Positions 1-7,443 of a DNA stretch of 22,720 nucleotides are shown here, piece by piece (within the stretch, counting starts at the first letter, position 1; every line of letters starts with the position of its first letter). The position numbers were made by a program, and so were the translations under genes. Origin of the DNA: Candidatus Falkowbacteria bacterium CG10_big_fil_rev_8_21_14_0_10_44_15 (GTDB lineage Bacteria; Patescibacteriota; Patescibacteriia; Patescibacteriales; XYC2-FULL-47-12); contig PFAT01000019.1 of assembly GCA_002773575.1 (NCBI GenBank), positions 13,463 through 36,182 of the forward strand, in the 5' to 3' direction. The notes beneath the pieces are model-generated. The model was not told the DNA's origin. It saw only the letters and a list, made by a program, of their open reading frames with translations, and searched no databases.

Positions 1-255
1 TTAAGAGTCAACGGCCGGCCTTTCCATTATTTTATTTTAAACATCATTCAGACTTTGAAAAAACCAAAAACTCGCGTTTGGAACAGCCGCTTGGGCAAAG
101 AAGGAAAAGAGCTAAAGGAAGAAGCGGCGGAATTAAAGCAAACGGCTAAAATACAGCCAAAACCTCTTTATGCGCGCTCAAAATTAGCCGAGCTGGCTTT
201 GATGGTGGATACGGGCGGGGCGTACCAAGGAGGAGACGAGGACATTAAAACATGA
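1..255 (+). CDS. PrgI family protein, C-terminal part (5' end outside window)
   Basis: The frame is open from base 1 to the TGA at 253-255, so this is the C-terminal 84 residues of a longer gene. The visible stretch VNGRPFHYFILNIIQTLKKP followed by a short basic segment (RVWNSR) resembles the end of PrgI-family membrane proteins. In Patescibacteria and Firmicutes these are encoded directly before TraC/VirB4 ATPases of type IV secretion-like systems. The Lys/Glu/Ala-rich stretch after it (about residues 33-55) could form a coiled coil, and the last 30 residues look disordered. The next two genes are the TraC-N protein and VirB4, which supports the call. The family's N-terminal membrane segments would lie before the window. 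A TTG at 55 could be mistaken for a start, but homology-like sequence continues upstream of it. The family assignment is from recall of the motif. Confidence 0.7.
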   Translation, partial: LRVNGRPFHYFILNIIQTLKKPKTRVWNSRLGKEGKELKEEAAELKQTAKIQPKPLYARSKLAELALMVDTGGAYQGGDEDIKT

Positions 256-378
256 AAACAAGAAAACATTAAAACAAAATTCGTGGCATTCGTATAGTTG
301 CCAGAAAAAGTAAGTCCGCAGGCAGTGTTCGCGTTAATGGTTCGCAAATGTTTTAAATCAATAATTAACTATTTGAAA
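242..378 (+). repeat. Leader repeat, copy A, upstream of the TraC-N gene
   Basis: This intergenic stretch matches 3063-3193 at a constant offset of 2813 bases from 286 to 350. Shared blocks are gcattcgtatagttgc (286-301), aagtccg, and gttaatggttcgcaaatg (333-350; one mismatch in the other copy). The first 36 bases (242-277) are also nearly repeated at 8255-8290. It contains two ATTCGT hexamers (279-284, 288-293). Its function is unknown; position suggests a leader or promoter region, or a small dispersed repeat. Confidence 0.75.
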
Positions 379-1053
379 ATGAAAAATAAATTAGCTACCG
401 GCAAAATATCCAGCGCCACCCAAAGATATTTGGACATCGCCGAAATCAGAGAGGATGTGGTGGTGATGAAAGACGGCACGATGCGGGCGGTTATTTTAGT
501 GTCTAGTTTAAATTTTGCTTTAAAGTCGGAAGACGAGCAAAACGCCATCATTGCCGCTTACGTCAGTTTTTTAAATAATTTGGAATACCCCCTGCAAATC
601 GTCATTCAGTCGCGCGAGTTTAAAATTGACCCCTATTTAGCGATGTTAGATCAAAAACAGCGGGAACAGACCAACGAACTTTTGCGCATGCAGACGGCGG
701 AATATTTAAGTTACATTAAAGAGCTGATCAGTTTAGGCAAAATTATGAATAAAAGATTTTATGTGGCGGTAATTTACGATCCTTTGTCTAATAAGCAAAA
801 GAGTTTTTTTTCCCGGATGCTGGAAACGTTCAAGCCCGCGACTCTGATTAGATTAAAAGAGGAAAAATTCCAGCGGCGGCGGTCGGAATTAATGGCCAGA
901 GCGGAAACAATCAGCGGCGGCTTAACCAGCATGGGCCTGCAAACGGTGACGCTGGATACGCAAAGCGTTATTGAATTATTGTATAATACCTATAACCCGG
1001 ACACTTCCCAGAATCAGGCGCTGGTGGAGGTGGAAAAATTAATGGGGCATTGA
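379..1053 (+). CDS. TraC-N / VirB4 N-terminal-domain-like protein of a type IV secretion-like system
   Basis: A 224-residue soluble protein encoded between the PrgI gene and the VirB4 ATPase gene. Its position and sequence (for example QRYLDIAEIREDVVVMKDG near the start, then a mixed alpha/beta region with YPLQIVIQSR) match the separate TraC-type N-terminal domain proteins that accompany VirB4 in Patescibacteria. It has no Walker motifs, so it probably acts as a structural partner of the ATPase rather than hydrolysing ATP. I chose ATG 379. The frame is open back to a TTG at 298, but those 27 codons lie in a leader repeat that also precedes the gene at 3194, where it does not look coding. TTG 373 is a minor alternative. 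The gene ends 76 bp before the VirB4 start and is probably co-transcribed with it. Function is inferred from context. Confidence 0.7.
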   Translation: MKNKLATGKISSATQRYLDIAEIREDVVVMKDGTMRAVILVSSLNFALKSEDEQNAIIAAYVSFLNNLEYPLQIVIQSREFKIDPYLAMLDQKQREQTNELLRMQTAEYLSYIKELISLGKIMNKRFYVAVIYDPLSNKQKSFFSRMLETFKPATLIRLKEEKFQRRRSELMARAETISGGLTSMGLQTVTLDTQSVIELLYNTYNPDTSQNQALVEVEKLMGH

Positions 1054-1059
1054 TATCAA

Positions 1060-1127
1060 TTATCAATTAAAAATTACGAATTAAAAATTAAAATTCGTAA
1101 TTGATAATTCGTAATTGAGAATTGAAT
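1060..1127. repeat. AT-rich inverted repeat with ATTCGT units
   Basis: AATTACGAATT (1072-1082) and AATTCGTAATT (1092-1102) are perfect inverted repeats separated by 9 bases. Another ATTCGTAATT follows at 1108-1117. This fills the gap between the TraC-N and VirB4 genes. Similar ATTCGT motifs recur at 279, 288, 3101, 3140, 4597, 5997-6020, 8531 and 8545, always in intergenic DNA. The hairpin could slow transcription or be a dispersed repeat; no T-run makes it a good terminator. Confidence 0.7.
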
Positions 1128-1129
1128 TT

Positions 1130-3040
1130 ATGTTTGACCCTAAAAACATCCAGCAACAAGAACAGGCAGCGGCCAAGTTAGCGGCGCAAGCGTCCCGCGA
1201 GCGAACGGCGCAGGAGCAACAGTCGGCGGCGGCGGTGCAAGCGACGGTAGCGGAAGAAAAAGCTCTGCGGCGGGGAGAGGTTTCCATTCGGGACATAATC
1301 GCGCCCGCCGCTTTGGAAGTAAGGCCAAGTTTTATAAAGTTAGGCGATAAATTCGTCCGCACCATTTTCGTCATCAATTACCCGCGCTACATCAGCGTCG
1401 GCTGGTTCGCGCCGATTATCAATTTAAACGAAACTTTTGACGTTGGCATGTTTTTTTACCCGGTGCCGAGTAACATTATTTTGAAGCAGCTTAAAAAGAA
1501 AGTGGGCAATTTGGAGGCGCAAATCGTCAGCGACGCGGAAAAGGGCGCGGCGCGCGATCCCCTCCGGGAAACGGCTTTGCGCGACGTCGAAGCTTTGCGC
1601 GACTCCTTAACCCAAGGCACCGAGAAATTTTTCCAGTTCGCTTTGTACATTACTCTTTACGCCGCGGCCGAAGAGGAGATGAATAAATTAACCGACGCGG
1701 TAGAAAACATTTTAGGTTCGCGCCTGATTTATTCCAAGAAAGTGTTTTATCAAGCCGAGCAGGGATTTAACTCAACGCTGCCGCTTAATAACGATGAGCT
1801 GATGGTAACGTTCAACATGAATTCTTCGCCGGTGGCTTCCTCTTTCCCTTTTATCTCCAGCGACTTAACGAGCGACAACGGCATCTTGTACGGCATTAAC
1901 CGTCACAACAACAGCTTAATTTTATTCGACCGCTTTTCTTTGCAGAACGCAAACTTCGTCGTCTTCGCCACTTCGGGCGCGGGCAAAAGCTACGCCATAA
2001 AATTAGAGTTGCTGCGCAGCCTGATGCTCGGCAGTGAAGTGATTATCATTGACCCGGAAAAAGAATACAAGCATTTATGCGACGCGGTGGGCGGAACTTA
2101 CATTAACATATCGCTCGCGAGCGAAAATAAAATCAACCCTTTTGACCTGCCGCGCTCCATCGGCGAAACTGCCCGGCCGGAAGACATCATCCGCAGCGGC
2201 GTCATCAGCGTTAAAGGGTTAATCCGCATTATGCTCGGCGGCTCTATCACCAGCGCCGAAGACTCCATTTTGGACCGGGCGCTATTAGAAACTTACGGCA
2301 AAAAAGACATTACCGCGGAGGCGGATTTATCCAAGATAGAAGCTCCGGTGCTGTCTGATTTTCAGGATATTCTAAGCGGTTTGGAGGGGGGCGCGGATTT
2401 GGCTTTGCGCCTGCAAAAATACACCGGCGGCACTTTTGCCGGGCTTTTAAACAGCCCCACTACCGTGGAGATGAATAACCAACTCGTTTGTTTTTCCGTC
2501 CGCGACCTGGAGGACGAATTGCGCCCGATTGCCATTTACACCATCGTCAACTACATCTGGAATGTCGTCCGCAGCGAGATGAAAAAGCGCATCTTAGTTA
2601 TTGACGAGGCGTGGTGGCTGATGCAGCATGAAGACAGCGCTAAATTCATGTACGCGCTGATTAAGCGTTGCCGCAAATATTATTTGGGCGTTACGACCAT
2701 CACCCAAGACGTGAGCGACTTTTTGGTATCCCAATACGGCCAGGCAATCGTTAATAATTCCGCCCTGCAGCTGCTATTGCGCCAGTCTCCCTCGGCAATG
2801 GATTTAGTGCAGAAAACTTTTAATTTGACGGAAGGCGAAAAATATTTATTGTTAGAAAGCGGCGTGGGCGAAGGGATATTTTTTGCCGGCAACAAGCACG
2901 CCGCGATAAAAATCGTCGCCTCTTACGCCGAAGACCAACTGATTACGACCGACCCGCGGCAGTTATTGGAAATAGAAGAAGCCAAGCGGGAGTTTGAGGA
3001 GCAGATGGGGCAAGAGCAAGAAGGAGAAATAAGAAGTTAG
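1130..3040 (+). CDS. virB4: VirB4/TraC-family type IV secretion ATPase
   Basis: A 636-residue VirB4-family ATPase. Such hexameric ATPases sit at the inner membrane and power pilus assembly or substrate transfer in type IV secretion systems. Walker A is TSGAGKS at residues 281-287 and Walker B is ILVIDEAWW with Asp492. The later CRKYYLGVTTITQDVSDFL segment is typical of the family's C-terminal RecA-like domain. Residues 1-45 are Gln/Ala/Glu-rich and likely helical; a VirB4 N-terminal domain follows before the ATPase core. I chose ATG 1130 because the TTG at 1115 lies in the ATTCGT repeat. No clear ribosome binding site is visible. Neighbours are PrgI and TraC-N upstream and a VirB8-like membrane protein 153 bp downstream. 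Whether the system exports, imports or conjugates DNA cannot be told here. Confidence 0.92.
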   Translation: MFDPKNIQQQEQAAAKLAAQASRERTAQEQQSAAAVQATVAEEKALRRGEVSIRDIIAPAALEVRPSFIKLGDKFVRTIFVINYPRYISVGWFAPIINLNETFDVGMFFYPVPSNIILKQLKKKVGNLEAQIVSDAEKGAARDPLRETALRDVEALRDSLTQGTEKFFQFALYITLYAAAEEEMNKLTDAVENILGSRLIYSKKVFYQAEQGFNSTLPLNNDELMVTFNMNSSPVASSFPFISSDLTSDNGILYGINRHNNSLILFDRFSLQNANFVVFATSGAGKSYAIKLELLRSLMLGSEVIIIDPEKEYKHLCDAVGGTYINISLASENKINPFDLPRSIGETARPEDIIRSGVISVKGLIRIMLGGSITSAEDSILDRALLETYGKKDITAEADLSKIEAPVLSDFQDILSGLEGGADLALRLQKYTGGTFAGLLNSPTTVEMNNQLVCFSVRDLEDELRPIAIYTIVNYIWNVVRSEMKKRILVIDEAWWLMQHEDSAKFMYALIKRCRKYYLGVTTITQDVSDFLVSQYGQAIVNNSALQLLLRQSPSAMDLVQKTFNLTEGEKYLLLESGVGEGIFFAGNKHAAIKIVASYAEDQLITTDPRQLLEIEEAKREFEEQMGQEQEGEIRS

Positions 3041-3062
3041 AAGTAAGAAACATTAAAGCATT

Positions 3063-3193
3063 AAAACATAAAAACAAGAAAACAAAACAATTTTTGCGGC
3101 ATTCGTATAGTTGCAGGAACAATTAAGTCCGTATCGCGTATTCGTGTTAATGGTTCACAAATGATTTAAACCCGTAAAAACTATTTGAACATT
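3063..3193 (+). repeat. Leader repeat, copy B, upstream of the VirB8-like gene
   Basis: Second copy of the leader at 242-378, co-linear with it. Shared blocks include gcattcgtatagttgc at 3099-3114, aagtccg, and gttaatggttcacaaatg at 3146-3163. Both copies end in a tatttgaa block a few bases before an ATG. This is non-coding here, which supports the downstream ATG starts of both genes. Confidence 0.75.
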
Positions 3194-3775
3194 ATGAACG
3201 GCAAGAAATTAGTCGCCATCTTGGTAATATTATTCGCCCTGATTATTTTAATCGGTCTGGTTTATTTTATGTTTTTAGCGTCAGTGCGGCCGAAACAGCC
3301 AACGGCCGCCGTGCCGGCGGCGGAAGAGAAACCGGCGGCAACCGCGGCGCCGGAAACGGTAACGCCGGCGCCGGCGCGAAAAGAAAAAGTTACGGCAGAG
3401 GATTTACAGCGTCTGGCCGCTTCTTTCGTGGAGCGTTACGGCAGTTATTCCAACCAATCCGGCTACGCCAATATTTTGGATTTAGAAATATTTATGTCGC
3501 GGGCGCTGAAGCGGCTGACGCGTGATTATATTGAACGGTCCCGCAGCCAAAACAGGCAAACCGACATTTATTACGGCCTGACCACCAAAGCCGTGGTAGT
3601 AGCCACAAAACAGTTTGACGATTACGCCGGACAGGCGGAATTTATCGTTAAAACACAGCGTAAAGAATCAGCCGGCGTCAGCGCGAACGCGCGCACTTTC
3701 CAGCAGGACGCGAGCGTAGTGATAATCAAAGAAGGCGGGGCGTGGAAGGTAGATAAGCTGACTTGGGGAGAGTAA
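3194..3775 (+). CDS. Single-pass membrane protein, possibly VirB8/TcpC-like
   Basis: A 193-residue protein with one N-terminal membrane helix (about residues 5-29, VAILVILFALIILIGLVYFM), then a Pro/Ala/Glu linker (about 30-65), then a compact domain. The domain begins with a helix (LQRLAASFVERYGSYS) and ends in beta-rich sequence closing with GGAWKVDKLTWGE. That layout, a short cytoplasmic tail, one helix, a linker and an NTF2-like domain ending in a W-K-V-D strand, is seen in VirB8/TcpC-type components. Its place right after VirB4 fits. The similarity is by fold pattern only; I see no diagnostic motif, so it could be another exported accessory protein. ATG 3194 is chosen over TTG 3185 because the latter is in the leader repeat. 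Confidence 0.6.
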   Translation: MNGKKLVAILVILFALIILIGLVYFMFLASVRPKQPTAAVPAAEEKPAATAAPETVTPAPARKEKVTAEDLQRLAASFVERYGSYSNQSGYANILDLEIFMSRALKRLTRDYIERSRSQNRQTDIYYGLTTKAVVVATKQFDDYAGQAEFIVKTQRKESAGVSANARTFQQDASVVIIKEGGAWKVDKLTWGE

Positions 3776-3873
3776 GAAGTTATTAAGTAAAAGTTATAAA
3801 GTTTATTATTACCATTGTTACCGTAAAATCAATTTGGCAAAATATTATTGATGCCATTTTTCCGATTGAGTGT

Positions 3874-4518
3874 TTGGGTTGCGGCCAAGAGGGCGAATGG
3901 ATATGCGGCGATTGCCGGCGACAAATGCCGATTAATTTAACTAACCGTTGTTTGGCCTGCAAACAAAAAACCAAAGGCGGCGAGTTTTGTCGGGAGTGCC
4001 GGAACAAATATAGTTTAGACGGAGTGTTAATAGCGAGCGACTATACCAACGAATTAGTGGCTAAAGCCATCAAAACTTTAAAGTACCGTTTGGCGTCCGA
4101 TGTCGGCCGGGAGCTGGGACAGCTCCTGATTTTATTTTTAGAGCGGCAACCTAAGCAATGGCAGGCCGGAAATACTTTATTAATTCCGGTGCCGCTGCAC
4201 CCGCGGCGCCGGCGTTGGCGCGGCTTTAATCAAGCGGAAATTTTAGCTCGTCCGGTAGCGGAACATTTGAATTTCCCCGTTGACGTTAGTAATTTGGGGC
4301 GCATTCGCTCTACGCGCGATCAGGCTTCCTTAGGCGAAGCGGACCGTAAGCTTAATGTAGTAAATAGCTTTGGTTGGCAGGGAGAAAAATTAGCCGGCCG
4401 AAACGTTATTTTAGTGGACGATGTGGTTACTACCGGCGCTACTTTGGAAGCCTGCGCGCGGGTTTTAAAACAGGCCGGAGCCAGAGAGGTTTGGGGGCTG
4501 GTGGTGGCGAAAGGATGA
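3874..4518 (+). CDS. comF: ComF family phosphoribosyltransferase-like protein
   Basis: A ComF-type protein: an N-terminal zinc-ribbon-like region with Cys pairs (CLGCG, ICGDC, CLAC, CREC) and a C-terminal PRTase domain with the PRPP-binding motif VILVDDVVTTGATLE. ComF homologues are needed for DNA uptake in naturally competent bacteria, though their biochemical role is unsettled. The last normal start codon in frame is TTG 3874, but it would remove the first zinc cysteine (TGT 3871-3873) and the family-typical hydrophobic lead-in. The frame is open back to 3787 and reads SIWQNIIDAIFPIECLGC just before, but contains only ATT/ATA-type start options. The true start is therefore probably upstream and non-canonical. 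It follows the secretion module by about 100 bp on the same strand. Confidence 0.88.
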   Translation: MGCGQEGEWICGDCRRQMPINLTNRCLACKQKTKGGEFCRECRNKYSLDGVLIASDYTNELVAKAIKTLKYRLASDVGRELGQLLILFLERQPKQWQAGNTLLIPVPLHPRRRRWRGFNQAEILARPVAEHLNFPVDVSNLGRIRSTRDQASLGEADRKLNVVNSFGWQGEKLAGRNVILVDDVVTTGATLEACARVLKQAGAREVWGLVVAKG

Positions 4519-4530
4519 AGGGATGACATT

Positions 4531-4558
4531 TTGACAAGCAAATTTATTATGTTAATAT
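4531..4558 (+). promoter_or_regulatory. Predicted sigma70-type promoter for the PfkB-kinase gene
   Basis: A perfect -35 box TTGACA (4531-4536) is followed after 16 bases by TAATAT (4553-4558; 4 of 6 to TATAAT). It lies 45 bp before ATG 4603 and just after the comF stop, so it probably starts the kinase / GxxExxY / ahcY transcript. Confidence 0.6.
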
Positions 4559-4602
4559 AAATAAGCATTTATTTGTATAGGCTTATTTAATTTGTAATTC
4601 GT

Positions 4603-5547
4603 ATGGGTATGAACATTTTCGTATTCGGCTCTTTAGCCTTTGATAAAATTATGGATTTCCCCGGTAAATTTTCCGACAACATTTTGCCGGATAAAATTCA
4701 TACGCTTAACGTTTCTTTTACCATCAGCAATTTGCAGGAAAATTTTGGCGGCACGGCCGGCAACATCGCCTATAATTTAGCGCTTTTGGGCGAGCAGCCG
4801 ACGATATTAGCTACTGCCGGCAGTGATTTTGAAGCATATCGCGAATGGCTCGCGGGGCGCAACATTAACACTGACGGCATTAAAATCATTGCCGGCGAAA
4901 AAACCGCTTTTGCCAACATCATTACCGACCAGGCGGACAATCAGTTGGCGGCTTTTTATCCCGGAGCAATGAATTATTCCTGCGCCCTTGAGCCGGAAGC
5001 AAAAGAAGGCGAAGCTTGGGCGATAGTCGCTCCCGGGTTTCCGGCGGATATGGCGCGTTTAGCTAAATTTTACCGCGAGCGCAACCTGCCATTTATTTTT
5101 GACCCGGGGCAGCAAATTCCGGTTTTGAGCGCGGATGATTTGCGTTTCGGCATCAAGGGAGCTAAGATGCTAATTTCCAACGACTACGAGTTAAGTTTAT
5201 TGATGAAAAAGACCGGCTGGAGCGAAGAAAAAATTTTGGAAAACGCGGAGGCGTTAGTCACGACGCTTGGGGAAAAAGGCTCGCAGATAAAAACCAAAGA
5301 CGCCGGCTATTCCATTCCGCCGGCGAAACCCAAAAACACCATTGACCCGACGGGAGCGGGGGACGCTTACCGCGCCGGTTTCATCAAAGGCTTGGTTTCC
5401 GGCTGGCCGTTAGAAATCGCGGGGCGGTTTGCGGGGGTAGTAGCCGTGTACACCGTTGAGCAATACGGCACGCAGACGCACCAATTTAATTTTGCCGAGG
5501 CGGCGGAGAGGTATCGGGAGAATTTTAAGGAGGAGCTTCCTATTTAA
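4603..5547 (+). CDS. PfkB-family sugar/nucleoside kinase
   Basis: A 314-residue ribokinase-superfamily (PfkB) kinase. It shows the N-terminal substrate-binding signature NFGGTAGNIAYNLALLG (residues 48-64) and the C-terminal anion-hole and catalytic motif DPTGAGDAYRAG, with catalytic base Asp254. The family phosphorylates sugars or nucleosides using ATP. The substrate cannot be read from sequence. Placement two genes before S-adenosylhomocysteinase, whose product is adenosine, makes a nucleoside kinase plausible (family precedent: archaeal PfkB-type nucleoside kinases), but a sugar kinase is not excluded. ATG 4603 and ATG 4609 are both possible starts; neither has a clear ribosome binding site. 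A good promoter lies at 4531-4558. Confidence 0.88.
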   Translation: MGMNIFVFGSLAFDKIMDFPGKFSDNILPDKIHTLNVSFTISNLQENFGGTAGNIAYNLALLGEQPTILATAGSDFEAYREWLAGRNINTDGIKIIAGEKTAFANIITDQADNQLAAFYPGAMNYSCALEPEAKEGEAWAIVAPGFPADMARLAKFYRERNLPFIFDPGQQIPVLSADDLRFGIKGAKMLISNDYELSLLMKKTGWSEEKILENAEALVTTLGEKGSQIKTKDAGYSIPPAKPKNTIDPTGAGDAYRAGFIKGLVSGWPLEIAGRFAGVVAVYTVEQYGTQTHQFNFAEAAERYRENFKEELPI

Positions 5548-5552
5548 ATCCT

Positions 5553-5583
5553 ACGAATTACGAATCGGTACGAATGTACGAAT
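5553..5583. repeat. Cluster of four ACGAAT units, left flank of the GxxExxY gene
   Basis: Four ACGAAT hexamers at 5553, 5560, 5570 and 5578, in one orientation. They mirror three ATTCGT hexamers on the other side of the gene (5997-6020), so the gene is bracketed by inverted clusters. Confidence 0.75.
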
Positions 5584-5589
5584 AAAGTT

Positions 5590-5997
5590 ATGTACAATAA
5601 AAATAGTTTGCAGCGCGGAGATATCGTTTATCCGGAATTAAGTTACCTCATTGTCGGATGCTTGTATGAAACATATAATGAGTTGGGCGGCGGTTATCAG
5701 GAAAAACATTACCAAAAAGCTTTAGCAAAAAATTTTATCAATCATAATATTAATTTTATTTCTCAAGCGCCTTACTTGATAAAATTCAAAGGAGAAATTA
5801 TTGGCAAATACTATACGGACTTTATAATAGAGAATAGGGTAGTTTTGGAAATTAAAAAAGGCAATTATTTTGTGAGGAGCAATATAAAGCAAGTCTTAAA
5901 TTATTTACAAGCGACAGACAAAAAATTGGGTATTTTAGCTAATTTTACTAATAATGGAATAAAATATATAAGAATTTTGAATGTTGAGAAAAGATAA
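5590..5997 (+). CDS. GxxExxY protein (PD-(D/E)xK-like fold)
   Basis: A 135-residue protein carrying the family's naming motif in GGYQEKHYQKAL. Downstream, YYTDFIIENRVVLEIKKG resembles the D...ExK core of PD-(D/E)xK nuclease-like folds. GxxExxY proteins are widespread small proteins of unknown physiological role and are often spread between lineages. Its base composition is visibly more AT-rich than the kinase and ahcY genes on either side, and it is bracketed by inverted ATTCGT/ACGAAT clusters. It looks like an insertion between two metabolic genes. ATG 5590 is the first plausible start, with no clear ribosome binding site. Family call is firm; function unknown. Confidence 0.9.
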   Translation: MYNKNSLQRGDIVYPELSYLIVGCLYETYNELGGGYQEKHYQKALAKNFINHNINFISQAPYLIKFKGEIIGKYYTDFIIENRVVLEIKKGNYFVRSNIKQVLNYLQATDKKLGILANFTNNGIKYIRILNVEKR

Positions 5998-6020
5998 TTC
6001 GTAAATTCGTATATATTCGT
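5997..6020. repeat. Cluster of three ATTCGT units, right flank of the GxxExxY gene
   Basis: ATTCGT at 5997, 6005 and 6015, inverted relative to the ACGAAT cluster at 5553-5583. The first unit overlaps the TAA stop of the GxxExxY gene. Confidence 0.75.
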
Positions 6021-6037
6021 AATTAGTAGGGAATAAT

Positions 6038-7294
6038 ATGCAACACGACATTAAAGACATAAGTTTAGCTGCCGAAGGCAAAAAGCGCATTGCCTGGGCC
6101 GAGCGCGATATGCCGGTATTGCGGCAGGTGAAAGAAAAATTCGAGCGAGCCAAGCCGTTGGCGGGGCTGAAGATGTCCGCCTGTTTGCATGTTACCTGTG
6201 AGACTGCAAACTTAATCAGAACGCTTAAAGCCGGGGGCGCGGATATCGTACTTTGCGCTTCTAATCCGCTCTCCACCCAAGACGACGTGGCGGCTTCTTT
6301 AGTACAGGATTACCAAATTCCGGTGTTAGCGCGCAAAGGCGAAGATCGCGCGACATTTTTTCAGCATATCAAAGCCGCGATTGCGCATAGCCCCCAAATA
6401 ACGATGGACGACGGCGCGGATTTAATTTCCGTAATTCATAAAGATAACCCGGAAATGTGCCGGCAGGTTTTAGGCAGCACGGAGGAAACTACGACCGGCG
6501 TTATCCGCCTGCGCGCGATGGCGAAAGACGGCGCGCTCAAAATTCCAATTGTGGCGGTGAACGACGCGAAAACCAAAAATTTATTTGACAACCGCTACGG
6601 CACGGGGCAGTCAACCTTGGACGGCATCATCCGCGCGACCGATATGCTGATTGCCGGCAAAAACGTGGTTTGCGCCGGCTACGGCTGGTGCGGGCGCGGC
6701 TTTGCTTTGCGCGCGCGCGGCCTGGGCGCGAGCGTAATCGTTACCGAAGTGGACGCGGTTAAGGCGCTGGAAGCGGCGATGGACGGATTCCGCGTAATGC
6801 CGATGCGGGAGGCGGCTAAAATCGGGGATTTATTCTGTACTTTAACCGGCGACATCAACGTTATTGACTGCGAACATTTTGCGGTAATGAAAGACGGCGC
6901 GGTTGTCTGCAACTCCGGGCATTTTGACGTGGAAATAAACATTAAAGCTTTGCGGGAAATGGCCAGCGAAGTAAAAAAGAACGCGCGCAATTTTGTGGAC
7001 GAGTATGTTATCAACGGCAAGCGAATATATCTGCTCGCGGAAGGGCGTTTAGTTAATTTAGCCGCGGCGGAAGGGCATCCGGCAAGCGTAATGGATATGA
7101 GTTTTTCCACCCAGGCGCTCGCGGCGGAGTGGGTCGTAAAAAATAAAGGAAAATTACAGCCGCAAGTTTATGACATCCCGTCCGAAATTGAAAATTATGT
7201 GGCTGATTTAAAATTAAAATCAATGGGCATTGGAATTGACGAATTGACGGCGGAACAAAAAAAATATTTGGAGAGTTGGCAGGAAGGAACCTAG
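6038..7294 (+). CDS. ahcY: Adenosylhomocysteinase (S-adenosylhomocysteine hydrolase)
   Basis: Catalyses reversible NAD-dependent hydrolysis of S-adenosylhomocysteine to adenosine and homocysteine, relieving product inhibition of SAM-dependent methyltransferases. At 418 residues it is the shorter archaeal/Thermotoga-like form. Recognisable elements are the HVT motif (51-53), DDGADL (124-129), TEETTTG (148-154), the NDAKTKNLFDN segment with the catalytic Lys180/Asp184 pair, and the NAD-binding loop GYGWCGRG (214-221). The C-terminus ends YLESWQEGT, as in the short family, rather than in the animal-type YRY tail. Homologues of this form have been shown in a methanogen to prefer S-inosylhomocysteine, which matters because a deaminase-like amidohydrolase lies 9 kb away. 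A terminator hairpin follows 35 bp after the stop. Confidence 0.96.
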   Translation: MQHDIKDISLAAEGKKRIAWAERDMPVLRQVKEKFERAKPLAGLKMSACLHVTCETANLIRTLKAGGADIVLCASNPLSTQDDVAASLVQDYQIPVLARKGEDRATFFQHIKAAIAHSPQITMDDGADLISVIHKDNPEMCRQVLGSTEETTTGVIRLRAMAKDGALKIPIVAVNDAKTKNLFDNRYGTGQSTLDGIIRATDMLIAGKNVVCAGYGWCGRGFALRARGLGASVIVTEVDAVKALEAAMDGFRVMPMREAAKIGDLFCTLTGDINVIDCEHFAVMKDGAVVCNSGHFDVEINIKALREMASEVKKNARNFVDEYVINGKRIYLLAEGRLVNLAAAEGHPASVMDMSFSTQALAAEWVVKNKGKLQPQVYDIPSEIENYVADLKLKSMGIGIDELTAEQKKYLESWQEGT

Positions 7295-7329
7295 AAAATT
7301 TCTAATTAACCTAATTTCTAATAACTAAA

Positions 7330-7354
7330 AAAAGCGGCCGCAGCGGCCGCTTTT
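7330..7354. terminator. Rho-independent terminator after ahcY
   Basis: AAAAGCGGCCGC (7330-7341) and GCGGCCGCTTTT (7343-7354) are perfect inverted repeats with one base between them. A-rich and T-rich flanks allow it to work in both directions, closing ahcY on the plus strand and the tRNA transcript on the minus strand. Confidence 0.85.
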
Positions 7355-7392
7355 GTTTGTGCACCCGAGAGGAATCGCCCTGTCATTCGGGG

Positions 7393-7414
7393 CGTCCCGT
7401 CGGATGACGGGACG
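7393..7414. repeat. Perfect 9-bp-stem hairpin in the tRNA-like T-loop
   Basis: CGTCCCGTC, loop GGAT, then GACGGGACG. It lies inside what would be the T-loop of the disrupted tRNA-like sequence. Confidence 0.8.
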
Positions 7415-7425
7415 AACCTCTATTA

Positions 7426-7443
7426 TCCCGCAATACCGCGGGA
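7426..7443. repeat. Hairpin unit TCCCGC-AATACC-GCGGGA, copy 1
   Basis: Perfect 6-bp stem, AATACC loop. An 18-base unit with 16 of 18 identities recurs at 8303-8320, also inside a disrupted tRNA. Confidence 0.8.

Noticed and set aside
253..255. Recoded UGA (Gly), as in some related candidate phyla
   Set aside because: UGA ends several genes at the family-expected length (PrgI, ComF, TraC-N, Ddl, DnaG), so it is a stop here.
298..378. TTG start at 298 for the TraC-N protein
   Set aside because: These codons lie in the leader repeat that is non-coding in its second copy at 3063-3193.
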